From positions 10,001 through 74,000 of the forward strand of contig JAQGDQ010000917.1 in NCBI GenBank assembly GCA_030141605.1: a stretch of 64,000 bases of DNA, written 5' to 3'. The position numbers and the translations under genes were made by a program. This document shows, in pieces, positions 24,001 through 36,200 of the stretch. This DNA comes from Tubiluchus corallicola (taxonomy: Eukaryota > Priapulida > Priapulimorpha > Priapulimorphida > Tubiluchidae). The notes below the pieces were generated by a model. The model had not been told where the DNA came from, did not search any database, and saw only the letters and a program-made list of their open reading frames with translations. The first letter of the stretch is position 1. Each line of letters opens with the position of its first letter.

Positions 24001-25489
24001 TGGTCCAAGTTTGGATTGGGCCTTATTTTATTACCCCTGATGGTGGACCAAGAATATTTAGCTCTGTTGATGGATGATGGATATTATCAAGCCAAAGTAT
24101 TAAACAGTGTGAATCAGCAATTAGGAATCTATCATGGCCTCAACATTTTAGTGTGAAGTGTGGTGAAAGCCTCCCCGAACGCATGCCTGCACTCTGCAAA
24201 CAGCCTGCTACAGAAAGGGTGTTACCAGAGCATCAAACTGAATGGTCTGAAAATTCACTTGACTTCAAACCCATCATTCAGATTGGAGCTATCATGACAT
24301 TCATGAAGTACAGAGCTAAGTGGAAACCAGGCTGATCCAAGAAAACACCATTGATCGGATTTCAAAAGAGAAACTTGTGACACATCTGCAAGATGCACCG
24401 GAGCATGTTGAGCTTGACCATGGTCTCTCTGAGTTTCAAATACTATCCTTGGAAACGCAGGCTGTTAGACATTCTATAAATTATCTGCTACAAGTACTCG
24501 ATCGCTGTTTGCCCTCTCCCCCCAAGGCCATTAACAAAATTAACGTTTATGTTACACCGTGTTTTTCCAAGCTGTTATATTATTACAATATGAATTCATT
24601 ATCTTTTATGTTTTTTCTGTGCTGTGGTTTCCATAGTACAAACAAGTACAGTACAAAGTTTATTGATTTTTGAACTACGTGTACGTAGATTAAAAATGTG
24701 GGGCTAAAAAAACTCGCTTGATTTGACCTGATATAAGAATGCGCGAATTAGTTTTCTGCGCGCGATATATGGATTACGTGAGAGTTGCGTCATGCTGAAT
24801 GCTGGCTGCAAACTGCAGAGTGCAAATTTACGTAAAGTACATAGCTTGCATACTATTGAATATGATGTCAGGCAAATTTTAATGCAAATTACTGGTATTT
24901 TGAAATGGAACCATGACTATAACAAAAGGAAAAGACGGACGAGGAATGGAGGAAAACGCAAATTCATGGCAAGTGCAAATTCAATTGTTCAATTTAATGC
25001 TCCCTAGTATTTAATCAGTGATCATGGCAGTTCAGTTTTACGGAGTATATTTACGGTGGTTCCCTGTTGAGCATCAAGCTTAGTGGAGAGGTTCAGTCAT
25101 TCAATTAAAATTAAATTGATTGAATTGATGGCACAAATTGCCACAGCCGTTTCCGCGCCTTCTTTAGACATGTCGTGTTCGAAGTTGACCAGAATTTGTC
25201 TTGAACTTTAAGGAGTCTAAACTTGCATGTTTGAAGTAATGATATTGAATTTGGCATTCGTCTATAAAATAAAAATAAGATAATGCTATCCAAGGCCCAC
25301 CAGGTCGATCTAGATGCAGTGCCCAATCACATCGAATAGAACGTTTACCTAAGTTTCGTGTATAGCCATACTGAAAAATGATTTTAGAGGGGATATTTAC
25401 CTTTTGACCTTAACCCTATAACTAAGAACTATTGCAACTATATGCCAACATGAATTGAACTATTTATAAGCACATGCATGGATTATTAA
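24001..25489. other. Unassigned sequence with short frames
   Basis: Plus-strand frames at 24153-24335 and 24320-24673 overlap and could be a decayed coding sequence. Neither shows a domain I recognise, and neither has supported splice sites. The rest is featureless. Confidence 0.35.
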
Positions 25490-26110
25490 TTAGCAAGTGT
25501 GATAAATTTAGAAAAGTTGGCAAGTTTTTTTTATAGAATACTTTGAATGATGCTCTCTGTACAGCAAAGTAAATGTAGCAACAAATAGAACATTGAATGT
25601 AGCATTGTAGCTGTGTAAGTGGGCTTATACAAGACTGCGTCACATGACAGTGGGCTTATACAAGCCTTTGTTTCTCGATCCCACTGCAGTACAATTATTC
25701 TTTTATGATAACGATAGTGTATGAAACATAACAATTTAATACAGTAGATGTAACAATTTTGATGTCACTGTGTGCTTAATGTCATTATATTGTACTGAAT
25801 ATGATGATAATAATAAATCAATAAATAAAAATAAGACGGCCGTACTATATAAGTCATTCCAACGTTGCATCTAATGTGGTTATCGCTGCCGCATGAAATT
25901 CTATGTATTTAACATGATCATTAATCTTAAACTGTGTCGCTGCAGATTGAGTAAGGTTTTCTTGGTAAGTTTAGCTGATTTTAACAAGAAAAGTACTATG
26001 TTGGTTAACGAACTGGGTTAAATCGAACCAAATGGTTCGGCAATTCGATTCAGCTTGATCCGGCAGTTTGAATGTTGTGACTTTTACCTGTGTCGATGTG
26101 CTGCAGCGTT
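25490..26110 (+). mobile_element. Composite repeat with LINE-like tail (copy 1)
   Basis: About 600 bp repeated in inverted orientation at about 62690-63310. It includes the sequence ending GATAATAATAAATCAATAAA (25805-25830), also found alone at 30150-30345 and probably a LINE 3' end. It continues into a segment (GGCCGTACTATATAAGTCAT...) that ends in a MITE family-2 insertion. No open frame survives. Confidence 0.7.
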
Positions 26111-26123
26111 AAATTAAACTGAT

Positions 26124-26670
26124 TTAAAAGAAAACCAATGATTGATTAGATTCAATCTCATGTTAATTTATTGTCTAAAATATACATTTTCTTGCGTATA
26201 AAAGTTAGCAATTGTTTCTAATATTTAATTAATTACCTTGGAAAGTTAATTAACAGCATCCGAACACAGGTATCGCTTACATCATAACTAACCACAGTTT
26301 GTGCAATAGTACGCATCTTCCCTGTGCGTCAAGCACATTTGTGTAAGCGAAGAAGCGTAATGTTGACTTGATGTCAGGAAAATGAGCTGTATGTCACACT
26401 AACGTCACAGATAAACGCTGTAGTTCATGATCGTGCTTATCACGGTACCGCTCCTATTTGTCAGCCGCGCGAATGTGACAAAAATGCGCCATTGCCAGTC
26501 TTAGTGGATTCGCTGTGACGCATGTAGCTTTGAAAGTTTAACAAAATTTAACTATCCGAGGAAATTATTATTCAGTCTAAGGTTTGATCCAAAGAAAACT
26601 GTCGTAGCCTTCAATATAACATACTTTATTTATAAACTAATGTTTACACAATTGCCCGGTTTTCCTTTAG
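26124..26670 (+). mobile_element. MITE family 2, copy b
   Basis: Starts TTAAAAGAAAACCAATGATT and ends CCCGGTTTTCCTTTAG. It is inserted in the composite repeat at the same position as the copy near 62679, so the host repeat was copied after the MITE inserted. Confidence 0.8.
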
Positions 26671-27043
26671 TAGTTTCAATGGGTTATGCAGCTCATTTGG
26701 TTGAAAACGTAAAATATATGCAAATATGTATCACATATGATGTAATTTTGCTGTTATACCGATTATCCATTAATACAATCTGGTAAAGAAGTGTTTGTAC
26801 TGTTGGTTCCAAAGGACCATTTCTCAGCTCTTCTTAAAGGCTAAAGAAGTGCTTCAAGCAAAATGAGAACTATTGCTCGATTAACCTTTTTTTCTAACAG
26901 TTACCTGTGGCTTGCTAGCAATTATCTAAACAGGCAGTGCAATAGGTAAATTGGATGGAGTGTCCACTCAGAAAATCTAAAAGAGGTCATGGTGCCTCTT
27001 GCAATACACAAATTTAGTACATCTTAGGGTTGCAGTGGTCAAA
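26671..27043. other. No recognised feature
   Basis: Unique-looking AT-rich spacer. Confidence 0.5.
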
Positions 27044-27048
27044 ATAGT

Positions 27049-27451
27049 TGTGAAAGTCATGTTTGAAGTTGTAGATCACTCACTTTGTTATGATTGAGTT
27101 TAAGCAGAAGTATGAACAAGAATAAAAAAATCTATAATACATATTTGCACTGCACACAACAGAAAAGTGTTTATTAAAACTACAGACACATGAGTAGCAT
27201 GACTGCTGCACTGAACACTGAGAGTGAGAGTGACTAGAAAGCAAAACCAGTCAGTATATATAGGTATAGGTGACCTATGCAGACTTGCACAGGCTTCACA
27301 ACAACCATTACTTTAAAATAGGGAGAGAACCAGTGAATATGCATTCACTGGACCATACAATTATACTGGGAGTAAGTCAGCTGGTAGAATGTAACGGGAT
27401 TAGCCCATAGATGGCAGCACCTAATTATAATGTACAATTCCACCTTCCACA
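27049..27451 (+). mobile_element. Solo LTR of an LTR retrotransposon, copy 1
   Basis: A 403-bp element starting TGTGAAAGTCATG and ending CACCTTCCACA, the TG...CA ends of a long terminal repeat. It is flanked by the 5-bp direct repeat ATAGT (27044-27048 and 27452-27456), the size of an integrase duplication. Inside are a TATA-like TATATATAGG near 27256 and a perfect hairpin CCAGTGAAT-ATGC-ATTCACTGG near 27331. No gag or pol is adjacent, so this is an LTR-LTR recombination product. A second copy lies at 35425-35817. Confidence 0.88.
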
Positions 27452-27456
27452 ATAGT

Positions 27457-27855
27457 GAAATAATTAGGTTTCTCATTTTCCGGCTCTTCCTTTGCCTCCA
27501 GGGAACAGTCCAACATTCCGATTTGTAAAACACGTGGTAAAGATTAGAGAAGTTTGGAAAAGAGGAAAGAAACACCGTGATCCATTGATGGTGGCGGATC
27601 CGCTTATATTAAATCTAATGAAACTTTAAAGCGTCAGCGCTCCTAATCCCAGAGTGGCTCCCAACTTTCTAATGAGTGATTTAGTTGTAGTAAAAGCTAT
27701 CCATTGTAAACAAATTAAGTATATCATGCTCGATAGACACAAGTTTAACTGCTTTGTATAAGCTTGGTATTGTTCCTCAAAAATTACATTGCAAGAAAAT
27801 TCTGATATGACAAACGAACATATACATGACTATTTCCTACCAGTAACAGAAAAAT
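27457..27855. other. No recognised feature
   Basis: No gene or repeat recognised between the solo LTR and the SINE. Confidence 0.5.
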
Positions 27856-27973
27856 GTACGGCCATATCACATTGAAAACACCGGTTCTCGTTTGATCACC
27901 GAAGTTAAGCAACGTAGAGCCTGGTTAGTTCTTGGATGGGTGACCACCTGGGAATACCAGGTGCTGTGGACTT
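27856..27973 (+). pseudogene. 5S rRNA-like head of the SINE
   Basis: 118 bp, close to the 120-nt length of 5S rRNA. The 5' part TACGGCCATATCAC, the A-box-like AAGTTAAGCAACGTAGAGCC, and the C-box GGATGGGTGACCACCTGGGA followed by AATACCAGGTGCTGT are all present. Differences in stem I and the 5' half, plus direct fusion to a shared tail instead of a T-run terminator, argue that it is a retroposon head and not a working rRNA gene. Its internal Pol III promoter could still be active. Confidence 0.8.
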
Positions 27974-28395
27974 GTGGGATGCCAACACTGTATCTTGACA
28001 CTAGGAGCTGCACAAGCAGCCAACAGCTAGAGGGCAGAGGAGGTCAAGTGACCCACCGGCCATGTGTAGAAGAGTAGACCTTCCAAATCAGGAGTGGAGC
28101 CCCGAAAGCGGACCAGTGCAGCATGCTCACTGACTCCGGCAGCTCCTGCAGCCAACCTGGTGCCAAACGTATCGCCCCGCTTTCCTTTGGACTTACACCA
28201 GGGAGGAAGAGAGGGGGTTCTTGTTGTCTGGGCAACGCAGGATCTCCATACACCTTGCCCAGGTGTGCGCCCTGAAGACGTTCAAGGATCGCACTGCTCA
28301 GCCACAGTCGACGCTGCAGCTCCATCAATGTGATCAATAACTGACTCTCTTGGCGCACACTCCATTGTCTTCCGAGACAGAAGGATGCCAACAAC
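27856..28395 (+). mobile_element. 5S-rRNA-derived SINE, copy 2
   Basis: A near-full-length 5S-like head (27856-27973) is joined to the same tail of about 420 bp as copy 1 at 19038. Both copies end after GGATGCCAACAA. They lie in the same orientation about 8.8 kb apart. The tail is about 90 percent identical by eye and has short plus and minus frames that do not match a known protein. Why a SINE would carry so long a non-5S body is unclear; it may derive from an unidentified LINE 3' end. Confidence 0.82.
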
Positions 28396-30140
28396 ATGAA
28401 CAGAAAAAACTATTTTATAAAAAAGTACTCCCTATAGAGCTACTCCGTATAATCTCATTTGAGACGGTGTAAGATGCTGTTCAAAGCAATTACTATTGTA
28501 CAAAAGTTGATAATAAACTCTGCAATTTGGCAAAAACATTGTCACATAATGCAAAATATTCTTGCGTCTATATCTTTGGCCCTGGCGATGTGCAGAAATC
28601 AGTTAATATGATTTGTTTTGTAGGTGTCATATATGGTAGACGTGTATCCTGTCTGTACACTTGTGTTTGTCATACCAACTTGGAATTTCCAGTGACGTGT
28701 AAGAGAACAAATATTGTGTAGTTGTTTTCCGTCCATAGTACATTTATGACCTTTGGCTTGGGCTCACAAATGCCCCCACTGCCCTCAAGCTAGGCACTGT
28801 TTGTAGGCCTATCTTGCTAGTGTAAGACGTCAAAAGATCAGTTGATGGAAGTTCAATGAATTAATAAAGTAAGACTTTGCTTATATGTAAAATTGTCTGT
28901 GGTCAAATTGTTTGTGAATATTTTGATGATTTACAGTGATGCAGTCGGTTTGCCGCAAGAGCTGGTACTTGACAAACTTTCACTGAAAACCAGGACAAGT
29001 CTGTTGATCTTGTATGGGCCGCCTGTGTAAGAAATGTTCCACTCTGCAGCCTGAAAATAAGAAACTGCTACTGTATCAGTAGTGGGACCTTTCCACTTTG
29101 GTGTTTTGCTGTTACTAAACCTAAAAATTGTCAAGATTTTAGCCATTAACTTATGCTAATAACTGCTTATGCTTAATGAAGCTAAATAAGACTTTATTAG
29201 GCGAAAAAGTGAGAACTTTTCAACAATTAGGAGCAAAAGGCCGAGAGGGTGCTTGGATGACCCGTTGAGTGGGTGTTTTTTCTACTAAATAAGGAATGTT
29301 TCCACTGATTTAATAAATTTGAAATTCAGAGTGACTTTGTTATGGATAGTGACATTTTGTGACTACAATGGTAGCAAGGTGTCTTGGAAGTCAGCATACA
29401 CTTTATATTTGTTATGATTTTTTTTACTAAAGAATAACAAAATGCTTGAGAATTTGTATCTATGAATTAAAACGTAAGGCATTTCTGGAAGGCTTCTGTA
29501 TTTTCGCAACCTTCTTGAAGGCACTTCTAACATTTCTAATTATTTCTAACATAAGTAAGCATTTCCACGTAAATGTTTGTAAAACAGTCTCTAATTGTTA
29601 TTTTGAGATCACGAAGGACGATTGAAGGTGCCTTGGCCTTTTTGTCTAGATTTTAGCCTGCTTGTAAAAAATGCCCAGAAGTGGAAAGAGCCACAGTGAC
29701 CAATTCAGTAGGAAGTCTGGTATGTTGCTTTGAGCAGGTGTTTTGTGAGTAGTGAGGAAGAGATATACTTTGTTGCAAAACTACAGTGAGTCACTGTATG
29801 GTTCCACATGCTGTTCTAAATGTCGGCAGCACTCTGGTATGACATAAATGATGAATTAAAAACTGTTCACCCAATTCAAAAATTTAAATGCAAATACAGA
29901 GCAATGATTCTCAACAAGTACAACACTTCCTAATTTCCCACACCTACTGCAGCAGTCATACCACAATCCTGGCACAGATTATGCAAAACAAGGCATCATT
30001 GATAAATCTTTAGAGCTGATGTCAACATAGCACAATGTACTATCTTTCTTCCTACAGTTTCCACTAACACATCCTTCTACCCTTCCTGTGTGATCTAACC
30101 TTTCTCCCAGTTCTTTTTTTGTTCACTCATCCATTCTTTT
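28396..30140. other. No supported gene
   Basis: A minus-strand stretch at 28931-29146 has an acceptor-like TTTTCAG near 29053 followed by an open frame starting AAEWNISYTGGPYKINR, but no family was recognised. The rest is featureless AT-rich DNA. Confidence 0.4.
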
Positions 30141-30149
30141 TTTTATCGG

Positions 30150-30345
30150 GTTCACATGACAGTGGGCTTATACAAGCCTTTGCTTCTCTAGCCCACTGCA
30201 GTACAATTATTCTTTTATGATAACGATAGTGTATGAAACATAACAATTTAATACAGTATGATGTAATAATTTTGATGTCACTGTGTGCTTAATGTCATTA
30301 TATTGTACTGAATGTGATAATAATAATAAATAAAAATATAAAAAA
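30150..30345 (+). mobile_element. LINE-like 3' tail fragment
   Basis: CACATGACAGTGGGCTTATA through ACTGAATGTGATAATAATAA matches 25640-25830 and the reverse complement of 62975-63165. It ends in an (AATAA)-type tail, suggesting a 5'-truncated retroposon insertion. Confidence 0.65.
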
Positions 30346-31176
30346 CTCCAGGTTGTAACTGATGGGACTTCTTGTTGGGTAGATGGGCTGAGACTTTGTA
30401 TCTCATTTGTTTGTTGTAGTAATTGGATTTTAATTAAAAGTTAAATAACAAGAATGGCCAGAGACCGCTTCTGATTCATGCCACGGGTCCAACGCTTGTT
30501 ATCATTAGATGAAAAATCAGAAATAAAAGTGTGTGCTGATTTTTGAGACACCCTATATGTTTTCCGTGAATGTTGCTAAATGCGTCGTGTTTTCTGTCAC
30601 TGCTGAACGATAATCGTCTGTGATTTTCGTATTTAACATGTGCATGAAATTATTATGGAAGATGGAAAATTATGTTACAGACAACACTTTCGTATTACAC
30701 AGAACGTCAGTGTTATAATAAGTCAGTGACCTAATTATGAAGGCTTGTTATGGAAATTCTTTTACTTGTAGCTCTGTTATAAAACTGTAAGTTGCGTAAC
30801 GTTTCTGCGTCAAAGCTGACATTTTGTCCCCTTTATTACTATCCCCCACTTTATCGTAGACGTGCGCATGCGTAGTAGTAATTAGTTACAACATTTCTTA
30901 GTATTGCAGCAGGCAGACAGCAGTCGCAGTGCATTTTGCGTTTATTTGGCTAAGGAAGAAACCTCAAGATAGTGAAAGCTAACAGGTGTGTATCGCGCGC
31001 AGACTTGTGATTGGTGTGCTCTAATGCCAGTAACCTTATTTTATCTATGATGAATCATCCTCGCCTGAGCATAGCAGCCCTAGCATGCAGTCCACGTGTA
31101 TCGGTAGCAGTATCTTGTGATGAGTTGTCACTGTGCGCATTGCAGTAGTAGTAGCTGAGCGCGTGAACTGAGCTTT
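30346..31176. other. Upstream region of GADD45, no exon assigned
   Basis: Contains a GTGCGCATGCGTAG motif near 30862 resembling an NRF-1 site and a possible donor TAACAG|GTGTGT at 30985. It could hold the promoter and a non-coding first exon, but nothing proves this. Confidence 0.3.
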
Positions 31177-31489
31177 GCAGATTCGTGTATCTAAGTAACA
31201 TTTTGTGTTGAATTTAATTAACGGACACGTACTTAAATGTACATTCTTTCCAGTCTGTTATAAATTTGGTGAGCAGTGTTATTCATTTGCAAACTTGCTT
31301 AACGGCTTTGATTAAAAGAACTTTGTGTTAGTTGCAGACTCGCGTATCTAAGTAACATTTTGTGTTCAATTTAATTAACTGACACGTACTTACATGTACA
31401 TTCTCTCCAGTCTGTTATAAATTTGGTGAGCAGTGTTATTCATTTGCAAACTTGCTTAACCGCTTTGATTAAAAGCACTTTGTGTTAGT
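31177..31489. repeat. 157-bp tandem duplication
   Basis: GCAGATTCGTGTATCTAAGT (31177) recurs as GCAGACTCGCGTATCTAAGT (31334), and both units run through GGTGAGCAGTGTTATTCATT with few differences. Confidence 0.93.
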
Positions 31490-33098
31490 TGAAACGTTTT
31501 TCCTTGGAGATAAGTAAAAGTTGATGTGCTTTTGTGTAATAAATACATGACTGAACTTGTCGAATTTCATCCCGTTGTCGAAGACGAGGTTTTTGACGCT
31601 GAAAAATGGCGCTACAGTGTCTGCCATTGTGTTTGTCACGGAAGAATTCTGGGAATGCCAACAATGCGGCGAACACTGATTATGTAACGAGATTTTTTGC
31701 ATTCCTAAAGCGCTTACACCAACACTTCATGTACAAACCTCGCGCCATTAAAATTAAAGCGGTTGATGAAATGACTAATAAATCAGTCGGGCAATTTGGT
31801 GTGCAAGTAGACGCACGTGATCAGGCCAAGCGTGTCTCATTTACAAGCAAGCTTGTACCGAACACGAGCTCGGATTTGCCGGATTCCGCGAAACTAGACG
31901 GGAGTAGCAGGAACTGCTCAAATAGCACTCAGGAAATTCCGCTCAATACATCTGTCAGGTCAGCTCAGCTAATAGATATTTTGCTGCAGAGTTCTGTTAA
32001 ATGCTGCTTTTCGGGGAATTTAAGGTTCGGGCGGCAGCTGTGTTTGTCGGGGGGCTTGTAACTTGTTGTATGTGATTATAAAGTATTTATTAAGGTGGTT
32101 GTTACGGGTGTCTGTTAGGTTGTACCTGAAATCGTAGGAAAGTAAAAGTATCGTTTGACTTGGATATCGGGAATGCTACGAAGCACTAGTTAATAGTTAT
32201 GTGACTGAGGCCTTTCCTTTTTGGTTATAGAGGTAGTAAAATGTCTGAAAGTGATTTCTAAACTACAAAGCCTAAAGCAAGAAGTAAATGGGGTGTAATG
32301 TAGTTCAACTCGCACGAAATCTCATTCTCAAATGATTTATTGCAATATCCAGTTGACCACAAGTTGTTTTAAGCTTTATTTCCAAGCTGCACAATTGTTT
32401 ATATTATTTAATCTACGGACCATTGCTGAGGTACATGGCAGAGTGTCCTGTAGGGGTCGTGCGGGGTTGTACTGATTGACCTTGTGGCGGGCGAGCGTGT
32501 TGTTGATTAACTTTCCCCGCGGAGTGTCAAGTTTGCGGAAAGTTTTCCATTCCGCTTTTTTTAGGTTAAATTTTCTGCACGGTGAACCCGCTAGGTCATC
32601 TGTGACATGGAATTTTTTATTGAGTTTGAAAAGCTGTGTTGGGAGAAACGAAGGATTCTGGAATGTAGTATGAAATGTTTGTTTGTCATTTATTTGTGGC
32701 AAAACTTTCCACTCGGGAATTATAAACTTCACAAGTTGTAAGCACCAGTAGTGCGGTTAAGTAAGCACTGTAGTTAGTGAGTTAAAACTTTCAATTAGCT
32801 CAAGCTTGCAAGAGGAAAAAGACGTGTGTAGTATTTCACTGAAGTATTTAAATGTACGGACACAAACTTACGTGGGGGGAGTAGTACAAATGATGTAAGC
32901 TACTGTTTATGTCAGACTCACTGATAGGCCATAGCAGTATAATGTTTTTAAATGACGTTTACGATCCTTTGTGGAGGCAAAGCAAAATGTCACAAACATT
33001 AATGACGCAGTCTGTGCCGTGTAAGCTATATTCTGTGCGTCGTGCTAGTAACCCCTGTAGAGTTTGAGGTAACTGATTTTTGTTTGTTTCATTTTTAG
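31490..33098. other. Region 5' of GADD45 with an unassigned ORF
   Basis: A 151-codon plus-strand frame (31606-32061, starting MALQCLPLCLSRKN) has no recognised domain. The stretch may contain the 5'UTR or a short first coding exon of GADD45, since exon reading is open upstream of the ATG at 33118. Candidate donors in the right phase exist (for example GTAAGC at 32738, preceded by an ATG at 32670) but none is convincing. Confidence 0.3.
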
Positions 33099-33233
33099 GG
33101 ACACGTCTACGGAAAAAATGAAAAGAGAAGACCGTCCAGAGATAGGAGCAGTGGTGAAGAGCGTGTTGGAACATGCCAAGCATCAAGGCAGAGTTACTTG
33201 TGGCTTGTATTCTGCTGTCAAGCTACTGGAAAT
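33099..33233 (+). CDS. GADD45 first recognised coding exon
   Basis: The acceptor CATTTTTAG precedes GGACACG. The exon ends GAAAT|GTAAGAA, leaving two bases of an Ile codon. The frame is open from the acceptor (DTSTEK before the Met), so an upstream coding exon is possible as in vertebrates, but ATG 33118 alone gives a full-length protein starting MKREDRPEIGAVVKSVLEHA. The start is therefore probable, not certain. Confidence 0.88.
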
Positions 33234-36200
33234 GTAAGAATCTTGGCTGGTATTATGAGTTATTTATGTAAATATAAGAAACAATTATTGCTAATTTTTA
33301 TAGGCAGGGGAATGTATATTTTAAACAGTATATTAAAATGAAATTGCGTCTAATCAATCGTCCGGTTTTCCTTTAAAGGTTATTTTTTTAACATAAATTG
33401 ATTCATTAAAGATCAATAATCAATAATGGTAATTGTTGGGTTCATAGGCAGGCTGTTTACCTCGTCCGTTGCTGTTCCTGAATTAAAATTTTTAAGATTG
33501 TTTCATCACGTTCTTAAAGTGGTGTTGGAATGGCCTTGGGCTAAATGCTAAACTGGTATCAGATGTTCATTGCAACATGCGTCAATATTGCACAAGCTTG
33601 TTGTAGTAGGTGAACGACTTTATCTCTGCCGTTGCACAAGCTTGGTGTAGTAGGTGAACGACTTTATCTCTGCCGTTCAAACCTCTTAACCTTTATCACG
33701 TGTTGCTGGGTTAAACCGTTCAGTGAATGATCGACCTACTTCCTTCCTATTGAAGTTCCAACTATTGTAGCCATCGACCTTGAGTAACTTCAACCAGAAT
33801 TATTGATGATGCGTGCATGTTTATCACACAACTTGGAAGGGACTTATAAACGATTTAGGTCATTGATAAACCAGTAAAATGTAAACGGTATGTAAAATAA
33901 AGATGGGAGTTATGCAAATATCTCCTCTCTTAATGAAGGGGGGGGGGAAATTTGGGCATAAATTTGATACTTTAAAGGGGGGTACCCATGTGGAGGATCC
34001 CGTTAAGCCGTGAAACGTGGTGAAGCATGATAGTTGCTGATGAGCACTTGCTGTCTTGCACAGCATCTGTGTTTCTTTTGGCTCTAGATTGTCATTTTGG
34101 AGCAATATCAAAGCAATGAAAATACGGAGTTCAACGACTGTTTTGACTAATGTAACCATTTTGCCAAAAAAATATCGTCTCGCGTACAACCATTTTGCCA
34201 AAAATGCCATCTTGCATGTAACCATTTTGCCAAAAGTGCCATCTTGCATGTAACTATTTTGCCAAAAATGCCGTCTTGCGTATAACCATTTTGCCAAAAA
34301 TGCCATCTTGTGTGTAATCATTTTGCCAAAAATCAAGTTTAAATGTAAGACTTAGTGACTCGTAGTAACTGCAGCTTTTATATACCGTTTGCTATTGAAG
34401 TATGGATTGTATTTATTGCTTACACGTTGGTGTTATTATTTCAGTGATCCCACGTCTGTGATGTTGGTGATTCTTCCTGAGAGCAGCTTTGATAACGTCA
34501 CGCTACAGATTCAGTACACGCTCATTGAAGCCTTTTGTTGGGAGAACGATATACGTCTACTTAAGGTAGGCCATTCAGAAAGCTACGTTTGTTCTTTAAC
34601 TGTCTGTTTGTTTGGTTGACTGACTAGATGACTAGCAGGCCAGCAAACTGGCTCTTTTACTTGATTGACTTCCAAGTGGATTAGATCGGATGGTTTACCG
34701 ACTGACTGACTGACTGAGCGAGTAAGCAGAGGTGGAAACTTGAGTCTGCCCATTTCTTCATTAGTAAATAATAAAAGTGAACTGATCTAAAATTTTTACA
34801 TAGAAATAATTCTTTTCACATTACCAGCGATTGATGGTGATTGTCAAAAAGGTCAAAGGTCAAGTGCACCAAACAACATATGTATACGCTTGACAACGCC
34901 TCGCAACCCATGCTATTGTAATAGTAACAGATTTAACAGCTAGCTAGAACCTTACTTAGTTCATTTTTCTTGTTCCCAAGCAAGATCCTGCTAGTAAATC
35001 ACTCTACTCACAGATTAATGCATAATTAAGTAAAGTACATGTAAAACAACTCAAGTTACTCAACCGATGAGGCAGACGGCTTTGTTTTACACAGATGTCA
35101 GATGATGGTTGTAGTTAAGACCCTTTGCTGTGGTACACTTAACCTTTGACCTACAGCAACTGTGTGTGTACAGCACCAACAGCAGAAACATTTAAAAGTG
35201 GACTTTTGTCCAGTCATGAGTCCATATTACTCTGGACAAGAGCAACTGAACAACAGTAACTTTCAGTTTTTCAATATCTAGGTTATTGACATGAGCACGT
35301 TTACCTTGGTCTACCTTTCTTCAGCTGGTACTACCTGTAATCATGAATTAGGACACGTCACACTTTCACTTTCTTCCACCCCGTACTTGGTCGTGCAAGT
35401 TACATGCTGTACGTGTAGGAGGCTTGTGAAAGTCATGTTTAAAGTTGTAGATCACTCACTTTGTAGAACAAGAATAAAAAAACTATACTAGATATTTGCA
35501 CAGAAAAGTGTTTATTAACTACATACACATGAGTAGAATGACTGCTGCACTGAACACTGCCAATGAGAGTGTCCTGCACTGAACACTGAGAGTTAGAGAG
35601 TGACTAGAAAGTAAAACAAGTCAGTATATATAGGTGTAGGTGTCCTATGCATACTTGCAAAGGCTTCACAAAACCATTACTTTAAATTAGGGAGAGATCC
35701 AGTGAATATGCATTCACTGGACCGTACAATTATACTGGGGGTAAGTAGCTGGTAGAATAACAGGATTAGTTCATAGATGGCAGCACCTAATTAAAATGTA
35801 CAATTACGACTTCCACAAGGGTATTTAAAGGTACATGAATTAATAAATTGAGAATTGTGCTATATAGGCAGTCTCTCTGTTTTAGGTTGATGAGGCAGAA
35901 AAATTGGGTTTCATATTGGAAGATTGGATGATGTACAGCAGACAGAGTTTAACGGAGCAGCATCCATCCAAACGTGAGAGTGTTGAGGAAGATGATTTCA
36001 ACTGTGTCTTAGTGCAGGTAGGTCATTTTTGCTGTTTTCTAAGTCGTCACAAACCAGCAGGGATGTAACGGAAACGAATATTTAATTTCAGTTCGCTGGT
36101 AATCACACTTTCAGTTGAGTTTCCTTGTCTTCGAAAGTTGTTAAGGCACAAGAAAACCCATCATAAGCATAAAGCTTGAAAAATTCGTTTTGAAATTTTG

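Noticed and set aside
27856-27973. Functional 5S rRNA gene
   Set aside because: Diverged 5' half, no T-run terminator, and fusion to a tail shared with another copy mark it as a SINE head.
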